64,000 bases of DNA from Streptomyces sp. TRM64462 (GCF_013362995.1 NZ_JABWDV010000394.1:1-64000), one strand, 5' to 3'; shown: positions 1 through 9,396, counted from the first letter of the stretch. The notes: generated by a model not told the origin, from the sequence alone. Translations and numbers: made by a program.

Positions 1-302
1 CGGACGATCGTGGAGTCGACCGCGACGACCCAGTCGAGGTCGCCTTCGGCGTCGGCCTGGGCGAGCAGGGCGGTGAAGACCTTCTCCCAGGTGCCGTCGG
101 CGGCCCATTTCCGCAGCCGGTTGTGGGCGCCTTTCCATGAGCCGAAGTGCTCGGGCAGCTCCATCCACGGAGTGCCGGTGCGGTACTTGAAGGCGATCGC
201 GTCGATCACCTGCCGGTGGTCCCGCCACCGGCCACCCCGCTTCGGTGTCCGGTCCGGCAGCAACGGCTCGATGCGTGCCCACTGGGCGTCAGTCAACGAC
301 AC
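1..302 (-). mobile_element. IS5-family transposase, N-terminal part (runs off the window edge)
   Basis: Reading the minus strand from a GTG at 302 gives about 100 residues starting VSLTDAQWARIEPLLP, followed by RGGRWRDHRQVIDAIAFKYR, GTPWMELPEHFGSWKGAHN and ending VVAVDSTIVR at the window edge. This is the N-terminal half of an IS5-type transposase of the kind common in Streptomyces. The terminal DST probably holds the first catalytic Asp of the DDE triad. The likely IS end lies just upstream at 321-340. Whether the element is intact cannot be judged because the rest lies outside the window. Confidence 0.85.
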
Positions 303-320
303 GCATCAACCAACGATCAG

Positions 321-340
321 ATGATCCGAAGGAAACGGCC
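321..340 (-). repeat. Probable terminal inverted repeat of the IS5-type element
   Basis: On the minus strand this reads GGCCGTTTCCTTCGGATCAT, about 20 bp upstream of the transposase start and next to a TA dinucleotide. The pattern resembles IS5-family ends in Streptomyces. The matching opposite end is outside the window, so the boundary is inferred. Confidence 0.5.
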
Positions 341-485
341 TAACCCCCGCCTGCCTGATCGTCGGTCCCGCACCGGCCTCCATACCCATTCGGGCCGCTG
401 GTGAGCGCCTCTGTGCGGCGCAAGTGCTCAAGACCCATCCACCTGTGTGCCGACACGGCACACTCAAGTCTGGGAGGGGACCTCC

Positions 486-659
486 GTGTCCACACTCACC
501 ATGCTCGTCCTGCTGCTCCTGGTCCTCGTCGTCATCCTGATCCTCGCCGTCGTGGGCTACGTCGCCTTCCGCCACCCGCGTCTGCGCACACCGCTACTGG
601 TCGTCTTCGCCTTGGCGGGCGTCTTCGCCACGTTCTTCGCCCCCCTTGCCGCACGGTGA
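486..659 (+). CDS. Small hydrophobic membrane protein (57 aa)
   Basis: A GTG at 486 follows a purine-rich GGGAGGGG (473-480) at good spacing. The 57-residue product is almost entirely two hydrophobic stretches (LVLLLLVLVVILILAVVGYV and LLVVFALAGVFATFF) separated by a basic turn (RHPRLRT), so a two-helix membrane protein with a short periplasmic or cytoplasmic loop is likely. No family is recognised. It lies between the IS fragment and tRNA-Ser, so it may be a remnant of accessory DNA. An alternative ATG at 447 lacks a ribosome-binding site. Confidence 0.5.
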   Translation: MSTLTMLVLLLLVLVVILILAVVGYVAFRHPRLRTPLLVVFALAGVFATFFAPLAAR

Positions 660-764
660 AGTTGTTCAGCGCTGTGCTGACTCGGTGAATCCTGGGGGGC
701 CTGGGGGACGGACACTGATCCGGTGTGGTCCACAGGCGAGACACCATGAGACAGGACGCATGCG

Positions 765-797
765 AAAGGGGTGTCACCGGACCAGTGACACCCCTTT
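765..797 (-). terminator. Hairpin terminator downstream of tRNA-Ser
   Basis: A perfect 13-bp inverted repeat, AAAGGGGTGTCAC and GTGACACCCCTTT, flanks a 7-nt loop. It lies 26 bp past the 3' end of the minus-strand tRNA-Ser. The A-tract and T-tract at its base make it usable in both directions. Confidence 0.75.
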
Positions 798-822
798 GGC
801 CTGCCAGTTTCCTGACCTGCTG

Positions 823-907
823 CGGTGGGTGTGGGATTTGAACCCACGGTGGCTCGCGCCACGACGGTTTTCAAGACCGTTCCCTTAGGCCGCTCGGGCA
901 ACCCACC
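823..907 (-). tRNA. tRNA-Ser (anticodon UGA)
   Basis: The 85-nt minus-strand gene folds as a class-II cloverleaf: acceptor GGTGGGT/ACCCACC with discriminator G, D-arm GCCCGAGCGGCC, anticodon loop CTTGAAA (anticodon TGA), long variable arm GTGGCGCGAGCCAC, and T-arm with GTTCAAATC. No CCA is encoded. It should decode UCA and other UCN serine codons. A strong hairpin terminator follows at 765-797. Confidence 0.95.
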
Positions 908-1169
908 CACGCCCCGCCTCACCTGCTGCGGAGCGGCTACAGCCTACCGGCTGAGGGAGGATGGCGGGGCGGGCTGGTCAGAGGACGGCCGGGGCGTGGC
1001 TGCGGCCCGTCGACTCCACTCCGCGATCTCGCTGCCCTCCTGGCGAGCAGAAGGGAGCAGCCAGGTCCCACTCCGGTTTTCTTCCCTCAGCGCTTCCCTG
1101 GACGCCGAGATCGCCCCCGGGCCGCCTCATGGATCTCGTTGAACTCGCCGAGACTGACGTCGCCAGCTC
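908..1169. other. Non-coding gap between tRNA-Ser and the TOPRIM gene
   Basis: I see no supported gene, strong hairpin or copy of the tRNA 3' end here. The open frames crossing it have no ribosome-binding sites and non-conserved, Arg/Ser-rich translations. Confidence 0.5.
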
Positions 1170-1787
1170 TCAGAGGCTGGCGAGCAGGTCGTCGAGTGGG
1201 GCCGGTACGCGGGCGGGGTCGAGGGCCTCGACGAGGACGCGGCCGTAGCGGATCTTGCGCCCCTTCTTCGTACCGAGGAAGCGCCGCAACTGCTGCTGTG
1301 GGGTGCGGCCCCGCTGTGCGGGCTGGTGCAGGAAGGTCTGCAGGGCTCGCAGGTCGCCCTCCGCCCGGACGAGTTCCTCCACCCGTGTCACGCCCAGCGC
1401 GCGGATGAGTTCGTCCTCAAGATCCGCCGCGCAGACGTAGAACCGCTGTTGTGCCGCGCCGGCCCGTTCCCAGCCGCGGGCGTAGTAGCGGCGCTCCGCC
1501 TCGTCGCACAGTCCCGTGAGGTGCAGGCCCAGGCCGGGCTGCCCGAGGAGTTGGGCGAAGCGCCCGACGCTCATCGCACCGCCCATCGGCAGGACGCAGA
1601 CTCCTTCGGCCGCCAGGTTCCGGCCGCGGCTCTCGGCCAGCGCGCTGACCGCTGCGGTGTCGCTCGGGCCTTCGAGCAGGACGGCTGCCCGGACGGCCAG
1701 CCGCGCGGCCAGCTCGCGCGCGGGGTCGCCGGGGCCGCCGGCCGCCCACGCGGTGACCGCATCCCGGAACGAGCCCATGTCCGTCAT
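1170..1787 (-). CDS. TOPRIM-domain protein related to the OLD nuclease C-terminal domain
   Basis: The 205-aa protein begins MTDMGSFRDAVTAWAAG. Residues about 35-110 look like an OLD-type TOPRIM domain: VLLEGPSDTAAVSAL carries the conserved glutamate, VCVLPMGGAMSV the middle strand, and LCDEAE the acidic DxE/DxD-like pair. In OLD-family nucleases this domain follows an ABC-type ATPase, but no ATPase motif is present here or next to it, so this is a stand-alone TOPRIM protein. A metal-dependent phosphotransfer or nuclease activity is inferred. It sits beside tRNA-Ser and transposon debris. Confidence 0.7.
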   Translation of the reverse strand: MTDMGSFRDAVTAWAAGGPGDPARELAARLAVRAAVLLEGPSDTAAVSALAESRGRNLAAEGVCVLPMGGAMSVGRFAQLLGQPGLGLHLTGLCDEAERRYYARGWERAGAAQQRFYVCAADLEDELIRALGVTRVEELVRAEGDLRALQTFLHQPAQRGRTPQQQLRRFLGTKKGRKIRYGRVLVEALDPARVPAPLDDLLASL

Positions 1788-2150
1788 GAGACGAGTCTCC
1801 GCCCTCTCCAGTCACCGCGGTAGGGAATTTCCGCCAGCGCGTCGGTGTCGGCGGTGTCGGCGGTGAGCAGTGAGGAAGCTGCCGCGCCTGGTGCAGCCCG
1901 GGTACGTCGCGGAGATCATCAATGTGGGCGCCTACCTTCCTACCCACCTACCCGCCACCGCCCGCCGGCAGGCCGTGGTAGTGGCGGGGGGGCGTCAACC
2001 AGGGGGACTGTTCGGGGTGGTCACCCGCAGGGGTGGTGGCTTCGGGGTCCGGGCAGGTCGCGGGGGTCGTCGCGGGTGCGCGTGGTCACGCTTCGTACAG
2101 CGCGGCCCTACGCTCAGGGCTTTACGGACCGCTGCGTACCGGAGGCTTCC
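1788..2150. other. Intergenic region, divergent control region
   Basis: This 363-bp gap lies between the divergent TOPRIM gene and the membrane-protein gene at 2151. It holds an inverted repeat, CCCGCCAC at 1951-1958 with GTGGCGGG at 1981-1988. Short open frames in the gap have no convincing ribosome-binding site or family. Confidence 0.4.
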
Positions 2151-2612
2151 ATGACGGTTCCCGTGGCTCGCGCGATCAGGAAGACGGCCGCTTCTCCCAT
2201 CTCTGCGGGCGGGTTGGCGGACGGGTCCCGTGAGCACACCTTCTCGTTCCTCGCCGCCGGTTCCTGCGCGGTGCTCTCCGCCGTCGTCTACCTCGGCGCC
2301 ATGACGTACACGCTCGCCCACTACCGCCACTGGGAAGGGCTCGCCGCGCTCTTCGTGTCCATCGCCTTCGCGCTCATCGCGCTGCTCGCGACCGTCCCGC
2401 ACCTCGTCAGCGAGGCCACCGTCAGCAGCGCGAGTCCCTTCCCTCGCGCCATGATGTGGGGCACCAGCCTGGTCCTGGCCGCGCTGCAGATCACCGCGGC
2501 CGTACTCGGCGACGACGCCCACTTCTCGATGTCCGCCCTCATCGGCACCCTCACCGTGCTCGCCGTCGCCTGCTTCGGTGAGATGGCCGCCTTCTCCCTC
2601 GCGGAGGCCTAG
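2151..2612 (+). CDS. Small integral membrane protein, function unknown
   Basis: The ATG at 2151 is preceded by GGAGG at 2141-2145. The 153-aa product starts MTVPVARAIRKTAAS and contains about four hydrophobic segments: near residues 30-50 (FLAAGSCAVLSAVVYLGAM), 62-82 (GLAALFVSIAFALIALLATV), 103-120 (TSLVLAALQITAAVLG) and 127-147 (MSALIGTLTVLAVACFGEMA). No enzymatic motif is visible. It converges with the HtrA-like gene through a terminator hairpin. The longer open frame upstream is out-competed by this start. Confidence 0.7.
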   Translation: MTVPVARAIRKTAASPISAGGLADGSREHTFSFLAAGSCAVLSAVVYLGAMTYTLAHYRHWEGLAALFVSIAFALIALLATVPHLVSEATVSSASPFPRAMMWGTSLVLAALQITAAVLGDDAHFSMSALIGTLTVLAVACFGEMAAFSLAEA

Positions 2613-2708
2613 CGGGGCCGGGCCGAAGGCCGCGCGATGCCTACGCCGTTCCGGTGCGTGCGCATCAGTGGCGTACGGGGCGGGGAACGCCATCCGCTGT
2701 CCGGCTTT

Positions 2709-2746
2709 GGTGCCGTGCCTCGGCTCTCTCCGGGAGGCACGGCACC
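2709..2746. terminator. Bidirectional hairpin terminator
   Basis: GGTGCCGTGCCTC (2709-2721) pairs perfectly with GAGGCACGGCACC (2734-2746) around a 12-nt loop. It lies between two convergent genes. Confidence 0.65.
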
Positions 2747-2769
2747 GCCCGCCACTCCGCTTCCGCGCG

Positions 2770-4368
2770 TCAGTCGCCCTTGCGTTCGCCAAGCGTCACC
2801 TTGACCTGCTTCTCCTGACCGCCCCGCTTGTACGTCAGTGAGACCGTGTCGCCCGGCTGGTGCGTCCAGATCTCGCTGATCAGCGTCGGGCCGCTGTCGA
2901 TCACACGGTTCCCGAAGCGCGTGATCACGTCGCCGGGGCGCAGGCCCGCCTTCGCCGCCGGGCCGTTCGGCGTGACGGCGGGCGCGCCGCCCGTCCCCTC
3001 GTCGGTGATCCTGGCGCCTTCGCCCTTCTCCGCCATGTTCACGATCGCGCCGATCATCGGGTACACCGGCTCGCCCGTCTTGATCAGCTGCTCCGCGACG
3101 TTCTTCGCCTGGTTGATCGGGATGGCGAAGCCCAGGCCCACCGAGCCCGCCTGCGACTGGCCGAAGCCCCCCGAGCCCGGCGACTGGATCGCCGAGTTGA
3201 TACCGATGACCGCGCCCCGCCCGTCCAGCAGCGGGCCACCCGAGTTGCCCGGGTTGATCGACGCGTCCGTCTGCAGGGCGCTCATGTACGAACTCCGGCT
3301 CCCCGAGCCGTCGCTGGAGGCCACCGGGCGGTTCTTGGCGCTGATGATGCCCGTGGTCACCGTGTTCGACAGGCCGAACGGCGCGCCGATCGCGATGGTC
3401 GAGTCGCCGACCACCACCTTGTCCGAGTCGCCCAGCGCCAGCGGCGTCAGACCGGCCGGCGGCTTCCGCAGCTTCAGCACGGCCACGTCATAGCCCTGCG
3501 CCCGGCCCACCACCTCGGCCTCGTACGTCTTGCCGTTCGCGAACGTCGCCGTCAGCGTGCCGCCGTCCGCCGCCGACGCCACCACGTGGTTGTTCGTGAG
3601 GATGTGGCCTTCCTTGTCGTAGACGAAGCCGGTACCCGTGCCGCCCTCACCTTCCGCGCCGCCCGCCTTCGCCTCGATCGTGACGACGCTCGGCAGCGCC
3701 TTGGCCGCGACGGCCGCGACCGTGCCCGGGTCGCGCTTGAAGTCCGCGGGGGTGTCCCCGACCGACACGGTGGTGGAAGTGGCCCCGCCGCCCTGCCGCT
3801 CCGCCGCCCAGTAGCCGACGCCGCCACCGACCCCGCCGGCCACCAGGGCCGCCACGAGGACTGCGGCGACCAGGCCGCCGGAACGTTTACGCGGGGTGGG
3901 CGCAGGCGCCGTCGCCGCCGCACCCCACACCGGGGCGGCGCCCTGCCCTCCGTACGCCGGGAATGCCTGCGGCGCGGCGGGCGGTACGGACGGGGGCGGG
4001 GGCGCGGACGGCAGGGGCGCGGATGACAGGGGCGCCGACGGCATGGTGACGGTGGGGTGCGGGGTGGTCGCCGCGGGATCCGTGGGCGGTGGGGGTGTCT
4101 GCGGCTCCGGCTGCGGCTGCGGCTGCCGGGCCTGAGGCTCCTGCGGCTGCCGGGCCTGCGGCTGCTCCGCCGCCGGACCCTCGGCCGGTGCCGGTGCCGG
4201 TGCCGCGGTCGGCTCCGGTGCCGCAGCCCGCTCCGGTGCCGCGGCCGGCTCCGGGGACGGGGCCTCGGGCGTCGGGCCCTCGGGAGCAGCGGCGGCGGCC
4301 GGCACGGGAGGTGCGGACGGGGCGTCAGGGGCGGACGGAACCGCGGTGCCCTCGTTCTCGGTGCTCAC
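2770..4368 (-). CDS. HtrA/DegP-type membrane-anchored serine protease with PDZ domain
   Basis: The 532-aa protein has four parts: a Pro/Ala/Gln-rich cytoplasmic tail (1-160), one transmembrane helix (about 165-187), a trypsin-like domain with catalytic His261 (LTNNHVV), Asp294 (DVAVLKL) and Ser376 (INPGNSGGPLLD), and a C-terminal PDZ domain (about 440-527, PAAKAGLRPGDVI). This is the layout of actinobacterial HtrA/PepD proteases, which degrade or refold damaged extracytoplasmic proteins. All catalytic residues are present. The low-complexity tail is longer than in many homologues. Start is the ATG at 4368. Confidence 0.92.
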   Translation of the reverse strand: MSTENEGTAVPSAPDAPSAPPVPAAAAAPEGPTPEAPSPEPAAAPERAAAPEPTAAPAPAPAEGPAAEQPQARQPQEPQARQPQPQPEPQTPPPPTDPAATTPHPTVTMPSAPLSSAPLPSAPPPPSVPPAAPQAFPAYGGQGAAPVWGAAATAPAPTPRKRSGGLVAAVLVAALVAGGVGGGVGYWAAERQGGGATSTTVSVGDTPADFKRDPGTVAAVAAKALPSVVTIEAKAGGAEGEGGTGTGFVYDKEGHILTNNHVVASAADGGTLTATFANGKTYEAEVVGRAQGYDVAVLKLRKPPAGLTPLALGDSDKVVVGDSTIAIGAPFGLSNTVTTGIISAKNRPVASSDGSGSRSSYMSALQTDASINPGNSGGPLLDGRGAVIGINSAIQSPGSGGFGQSQAGSVGLGFAIPINQAKNVAEQLIKTGEPVYPMIGAIVNMAEKGEGARITDEGTGGAPAVTPNGPAAKAGLRPGDVITRFGNRVIDSGPTLISEIWTHQPGDTVSLTYKRGGQEKQVKVTLGERKGD

Positions 4369-4599
4369 AGCTCGATCTCCTCGGTGTCCACGTCGTCGTC
4401 CAGGGGTCGTCCAGGGGGGGTGCGGGAGCCCGCGGTGCAGTATCCGCGTACAGCTTTTCCCACAGCTCGTCAGGCCACTGTAAGCGGGACCTGTGCGTCC
4501 GCCACCCCTCCTTTATCTCAGGCAAAACGGACACCGCCCGGACGGCCGGAACCCTCCCTCGGCCCCCCGGCCCACCCCGAACGGTGGCACCATGTCGCG

Positions 4600-5406
4600 G
4601 TGACCCACGCACGCCAGCACACCGTCCAGGTCGTCGCCCACCGAGGCGCATCCCAGGACGCGCCCGAGCACACCCTCGCCGCCTACGTGAAGGCCATCGA
4701 GGACGGCGCGGACGCCCTGGAGTGCGACGTACGGCTCACCGCCGACGGCCACCTCGTCTGTGTGCACGACCGCCGCGTGAACCGCACCTCCAACGGCCGC
4801 GGCGCCGTCTCGGCCCTGGAGCTGGCCGACCTCGCCGCCCTCGACTTCGGCTCCTGGAAGGACCCCGACGAGAGCCCGGACTGGGGTGACCCGGACTACA
4901 CCTCCGTCCTCACCCTGGAGCGCCTCCTGGAGCTCGTCTCCGACGCCGGACGGCACATCGAGCTGGCCATCGAGACCAAGCACCCGACCCGCTGGCGCGG
5001 CCAGGTCGAGGAGCGGCTGGTCCAGATGCTCAAGCGGTTCGGCCTGGCCGAGCCCGCGCGGCCGGAGGTCTCGCCCGTACGGGTCATGAGTTTCTCGGCC
5101 CGTTCGCTGCAGCGCGTCACGGCGGCACTGCCGGACGTCCCGACCGTCTACCTCACCCAGTTCATCTCGCCCCGGCTGCGCGACGGCCGCCTCCCGGCCG
5201 GCTCGCGGATCGCCGGGCCGTCCATCCGGATCGTCCGCAACCACCCCGCGTACGTCGCCCGCCTCCACCGCGCGGGCCACCGCGTCCACGTATGGACGGT
5301 GGACGAGCCGGAGGACGTGGAACTGTGCGTACGGCTCGGAGTCGACGCCATCATCACAAACCGCCCTAAACAGGTTCTGTCCCAACTGGGCCGTACGCCT
5401 CAGTAG
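4600..5406 (+). CDS. Glycerophosphodiester phosphodiesterase family protein
   Basis: The 268-aa protein starts VTHARQHTVQVVAHRGAS. It shows the GDPD signatures: HRGASQDAPEHTLAAY near the N-terminus, ALECDVRLTADGHLVCVHD with the ExD metal ligands and catalytic His, and ELAIETKHP in the barrel. The C-terminal HVWTVDEPEDVELCVRLGVD with TNRP completes the TIM-barrel. It should hydrolyse glycerophosphodiesters to glycerol-3-phosphate and an alcohol. No signal peptide is present, so it is probably cytoplasmic. The GTG start at 4600 fits the family N-terminus; the ribosome-binding site is weak. Confidence 0.88.
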   Translation: MTHARQHTVQVVAHRGASQDAPEHTLAAYVKAIEDGADALECDVRLTADGHLVCVHDRRVNRTSNGRGAVSALELADLAALDFGSWKDPDESPDWGDPDYTSVLTLERLLELVSDAGRHIELAIETKHPTRWRGQVEERLVQMLKRFGLAEPARPEVSPVRVMSFSARSLQRVTAALPDVPTVYLTQFISPRLRDGRLPAGSRIAGPSIRIVRNHPAYVARLHRAGHRVHVWTVDEPEDVELCVRLGVDAIITNRPKQVLSQLGRTPQ

Positions 5407-5540
5407 TTACGGGGAGTGCTCCGGCGCATTCGCTCCGTGGCCGGCTGTGTCGAATGCGTCACTGTATGCGGACTGGCCGGTTTCCGGTTCAGGCCATTGG
5501 GGCATTCACACCGTGGCGTGGGGCGAAGGAGGTCTCGGGG

Positions 5541-6320
5541 GTGGCGTTGGTGGTGGCACAGGAAGTGCCGACGTCGTCGAGCATGGCCGTACCCCATGGC
5601 CCTGCGGGCGTGGGCGAGGCGAGAGGCCGGATGCGGGAGCAGCTGCGGTGCAGCGGGGTCCCCGAACCGGTCGTCGACGATGCGGTGCTGATCCTCTCCG
5701 AACTGCTCAGCAACTCCTGCCGGCACGGCAGACCGCTGGACGCGACCGAGATCGGCGACGGCGCCGTACGGGCCGCGTGGCGGGTGGACGCCCACGGCGC
5801 CCTGACCGTCGAGGTGACGGACGGAGGTGGTCCGACCCGTCCGGTTCCGGCCACGCCCTCGGTCACCGCACGCGGCGGCCGCGGGCTGAACATCATCAGC
5901 GCTCTCGCCCTGGACTGGGGGGTACGGGACGGGGCCTCGGGCGAGGTCACGGTCTGGGTGCTCGTCACCGGGCCGGCCCCCGGTCGCGACCGATCCGAAA
6001 ACGATGCCGGTCCCCCGCACGGCCGTCTCGCTACGCGCGTCAACGGCAGCGGAGCTGGCGCCGGCTCCAGCTCCGGCACCGGCACCGGCACCGGCACCGT
6101 CAGCGGCACCGCCCGCAGCAACGGCCGTGCCGGTCGGCATCCCCTGCCGTCCGTGAACGGCAGCGGCACGACCCTCAACGGCATCGCGGGCGTCGCCCCA
6201 GGCGCAACGGCGGCGGGAGGCCCGTCGCCGGCTGGCGCAACAGCGGCGGGAGGCGCCGCGGCCACGGGACCGCTCGGGGGCGATCTCGGGTTCCTCGACG
6301 CGTACGACGACCTCGACTGA
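5541..6320 (+). CDS. RsbW/SpoIIAB-type ATP-binding protein (HATPase, anti-sigma kinase-like)
   Basis: The HATPase_c_2 fold is shown by the N-box ELLSNSCRHG, the G1 box VTDGGGP and the G2 box GRGLNIISAL. Such proteins in Streptomyces are putative anti-sigma or serine-kinase regulators. The C-terminal third is low-complexity Gly/Ala/Ser/Thr-rich and probably disordered. A near-perfect AAGGAGGT (5526-5533) lies 7 nt before the GTG at 5541, so I choose that start; a longer version from ATG 5454 has no ribosome-binding site but could also be annotated. No partner sigma factor or anti-anti-sigma factor is adjacent. Confidence 0.85.
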   Translation: MALVVAQEVPTSSSMAVPHGPAGVGEARGRMREQLRCSGVPEPVVDDAVLILSELLSNSCRHGRPLDATEIGDGAVRAAWRVDAHGALTVEVTDGGGPTRPVPATPSVTARGGRGLNIISALALDWGVRDGASGEVTVWVLVTGPAPGRDRSENDAGPPHGRLATRVNGSGAGAGSSSGTGTGTGTVSGTARSNGRAGRHPLPSVNGSGTTLNGIAGVAPGATAAGGPSPAGATAAGGAAATGPLGGDLGFLDAYDDLD

Positions 6321-6416
6321 CACCTCCGGCACCTCCGGCACCTGCGACACCTCCGAGGCCCGGTGGGGCTAGGCTCGCGGCCGACAGAGCACCGCGTTCC
6401 AACGGGAGACCCACGC

Positions 6417-7394
6417 ATGGCCAAGAAGCGCCCCCAGACGAAGGCCAAGGCCGCCGCCAAGCCGCAGGTGACGAACGGGGAGGTACCGGTCGTCGGGGCC
6501 CGTGAGCCGTGCCCGTGCGGTTCGGGCCGCCGCTACAAGGCGTGCCACGGCCGGTCCGCCGCGCACGCGGTGACCGAGCTGGTGCAGCGTCCGTTCGAGG
6601 GCCTGGCCGGCGAGGGGGACTGGGTCGCGCTGCGCGAGCTGGTGCCCGCGGCCACCGCGCCCCTGCACCTCAAGAGCGGCCTGCCGGAGGGCGTACCGTC
6701 CGTGACGCTGGCGACCGTTCTGCCGATGGCGTGGCCCGCGCTGCGCCGCGACGACGGCTCCGTACTGATCGCGCTGCAGAACGACACGTCCTCCGGTGAC
6801 CTCAGCCGCGATCTCGCGGACACGCTCCTGCGGGCGCTCGAAGCGGAGCCGGGCACTCCGGTGGCCGCCCGGCGCGTTCCCGCGGAGGGGCCGCGGCTCC
6901 AGGACCTGCTCGACCCGGAGGCCGGTTTCGAGCCGGTCGTCCACACGGGTTTCGAGTTCTGGGTGCCTGAGTCCGCCGACCAGACGTCGCCGGACGTGGC
7001 CGCGTCCCTGGAGCGGGCGAACGCCGCCGCCATCCCGACCGTCAAGCTGTCGGGCGTGGACTGCGCGTACTGGTGCGAGACCCCGGAGAAGAACCACCTG
7101 CGCTGGGTCATGCCTCACCCGGAGGAGCAGCTGCTCGACGCGCTGGCCCGGCTGCACGCGGCCGGGACGTCCTCGCTCGGCGAGGGCACCCGGCTGGTGG
7201 GGTCGTTCCGGGCGCACGGCCTGGTCGTGCCGGTGTGGGACCTGCCGAGCGGGATGGGCGCGGAGGAGTGCGAGAAGCCGGCCGCCGAGTTCGCGGAGCG
7301 GCTCGCGGGCGCCCTGGCGTCCGACGCCCCGCTGACGGCGGAGGAGCGACGGGCGCGCGGCGGGCTCACGAACCGTCAGGTCACCCTGAGCTGA
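6417..7394 (+). CDS. DUF5926 / SEC-C motif protein
   Basis: The 325-aa protein starts [15 protein letters not shown]. Its basic N-terminus is followed by a SEC-C zinc-binding motif, [15 protein letters not shown] (residues about 37-51). The remainder matches a family conserved in actinobacteria as DUF5926, with no catalytic motif I can name. The ATG at 6417 has a GGGAG (6403-6407) upstream. The SEC-C motif suggests metal binding and a possible link to SecA or the ribosome, as in other SEC-C proteins; that role is inferred. Confidence 0.82.
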   Translation: MAKKRPQTKAKAAAKPQVTNGEVPVVGAREPCPCGSGRRYKACHGRSAAHAVTELVQRPFEGLAGEGDWVALRELVPAATAPLHLKSGLPEGVPSVTLATVLPMAWPALRRDDGSVLIALQNDTSSGDLSRDLADTLLRALEAEPGTPVAARRVPAEGPRLQDLLDPEAGFEPVVHTGFEFWVPESADQTSPDVAASLERANAAAIPTVKLSGVDCAYWCETPEKNHLRWVMPHPEEQLLDALARLHAAGTSSLGEGTRLVGSFRAHGLVVPVWDLPSGMGAEECEKPAAEFAERLAGALASDAPLTAEERRARGGLTNRQVTLS

Positions 7395-7566
7395 CCGCTC
7401 CACAGAGACCGGCGCGGGATCGCCACGGGTCGCCGCGGGGTCGCCGCGGGGTCGCCGCGAAGATCGCTCTCTGAGCCTTCCCCAAGGCCTACCAGACGGT
7501 AAATCGCTGTCCGAATAAGAGAGATCGAATTTGCGAACCGCCGATCTCTTGTTACCGTTCTGGAAG

Positions 7567-7604
7567 CCCGGTCGCTGGTGCATCCCCCGTCGCCAGCGAC
7601 CGGG
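7567..7604. terminator. Bidirectional hairpin terminator
   Basis: CCCGGTCGCTGG (7567-7578) pairs perfectly with CCAGCGACCGGG (7593-7604) around a 14-nt loop, with T-rich sequence after it. It sits between the convergent genes ending at 7394 and 7657. Just upstream, at 7427-7460, is a short direct repeat of an 11-bp GC-rich unit. Confidence 0.65.
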
Positions 7605-7656
7605 TTCTTGCATTTCCCCGGAATGCGTTCCTCCGGTTCCGTTTGGCAACGATGCG

Positions 7657-8367
<711 letters not shown>

Positions 8368-8574
8368 GGGGTGTCCCACCTGTCGACGGGCCGGAGTACG
8401 TGTGCGTACGCGGCCTGGCCGGTGCTTTTCCGGTTCCGGTGAAATTCCGGCGGTGGGGTGACGATAGCGGCGGAAGGCGCGCGTCTTCCGGGCCGCGCGC
8501 CCGTTTCCCGTACAAGTCGGCCTCGGCTCACACCCGTACGAGTGACCCGCCGACGGGCCTGTGCCGTCCGGGCG

Positions 8575-9396
8575 TCAGTAGCGGAGCCGGCTGCCGCCGT
8601 CCGGTGCGCTGACGCTCGCCTCGACGAGGGCGTCGACGACCGTCTCCACGTCCGGCAGCCACGGCGCGCCCGCGCCCACAGCGGCGGCGGCGCCCGGTGC
8701 TGCGGTACCGGCGGCGCGCGAGGTGGCAGCGCGCAAGGTGGCGCGCGAGGTGGCAGCGCGCGAGGTGGCAGCGCGCGGCCCCACGGTCACGGCGCCCGGT
8801 GCGGCGAGCGGCGCGCGTTCCCAGCGCACGCGCCCCTTCCCCGTCACGGACGGCGGCAGCACCAGATACCCGCCCTCCCCGTGGAACCGCAGCGAGCTCG
8901 GCACACGGTCCTTCGCGTACAGCAGTTCTCCGAGCCGTTCGAGGGTGTACGGGGCGACCAGCAGCGACCAGCGCGTGGGCGTGGCCACGACCGGGCCGAG
9001 CCGCACTCCGAGCCCGTCCAGCGCGGCCAGCGCGCGGGCGCCCGCGACGGCCGGCAGGCTCACCGCGCACGGGGCGCTGCCGCCGGTGGCGAGCACGATC
9101 GGTGCGTCCGGCCGGGTGGTCCACCACCAGCGCACCATCCGGGGGTCGGTGGTGGCCGCGAGCAGCCCGGGGTCGAAGGGGTGTGCGCCGGGAACGACGC
9201 ACTCCGGGTCCGGGCAGGCACAGCCGCGCTCCACCGCGCGGCCCTTCGCCGCGGGGTCGTCCGCCGCCTTGAGGCCCACGCCGGGGAGTACGGGCCAGTG
9301 CCACCCGGTGGCGCAGAGCAGCGCCGCGTCCAGGTGGGCAGGCCCATTTTTCCGCCCGAACAGGAGCCTGCGTCGCCTTCCGAGGATCTCGCGCAT
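8575..9396 (-). CDS. Bifunctional DNA primase/polymerase-like protein (probably degenerate)
   Basis: The 273-aa protein resembles the N-terminal prim-pol domain. It has GWHWPVLPGVGLKA at the start, the Cys-rich insert CACPDPECVVPGAHPF, and AATTDPRMVRWWWTTRPDAPI followed by LATGG. In active prim-pols the next strand carries an Asp-x-Asp (VVLDVD-like); here the corresponding stretch reads CAVSLPAVAG, without acidic residues, so catalysis is doubtful. The C-terminus has an imperfect repeat (AATSRAATSRA) encoded by 15-bp repeats at 8714-8776. Stand-alone copies of this kind are common in Streptomyces and their role is unknown. Confidence 0.75.
   Translation of the reverse strand: MREILGRRRRLLFGRKNGPAHLDAALLCATGWHWPVLPGVGLKAADDPAAKGRAVERGCACPDPECVVPGAHPFDPGLLAATTDPRMVRWWWTTRPDAPIVLATGGSAPCAVSLPAVAGARALAALDGLGVRLGPVVATPTRWSLLVAPYTLERLGELLYAKDRVPSSLRFHGEGGYLVLPPSVTGKGRVRWERAPLAAPGAVTVGPRAATSRAATSRATLRAATSRAAGTAAPGAAAAVGAGAPWLPDVETVVDALVEASVSAPDGGSRLRY
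8714..8776. repeat. Imperfect 15-bp tandem repeat inside the prim-pol-like gene
   Basis: The unit GCGCGCGAGGTGGCA occurs three times exactly plus one 12-bp variant. It encodes the AATSR-type repeat near the protein C-terminus. Confidence 0.7.

Noticed and set aside
823..846. att site duplication of the tRNA-Ser 3' end
   Set aside because: I found no second copy of the tRNA 3' end anywhere in the window.
4057..4599. N-terminal extension of the phosphodiesterase gene
   Set aside because: The long frame upstream of 4600 is antisense to the HtrA-like gene and has a low-complexity Arg/Leu-rich translation; the family start fits GTG 4600.
8714..8776. CRISPR-like array
   Set aside because: The repeats are contiguous, have no spacers, and encode a protein repeat.
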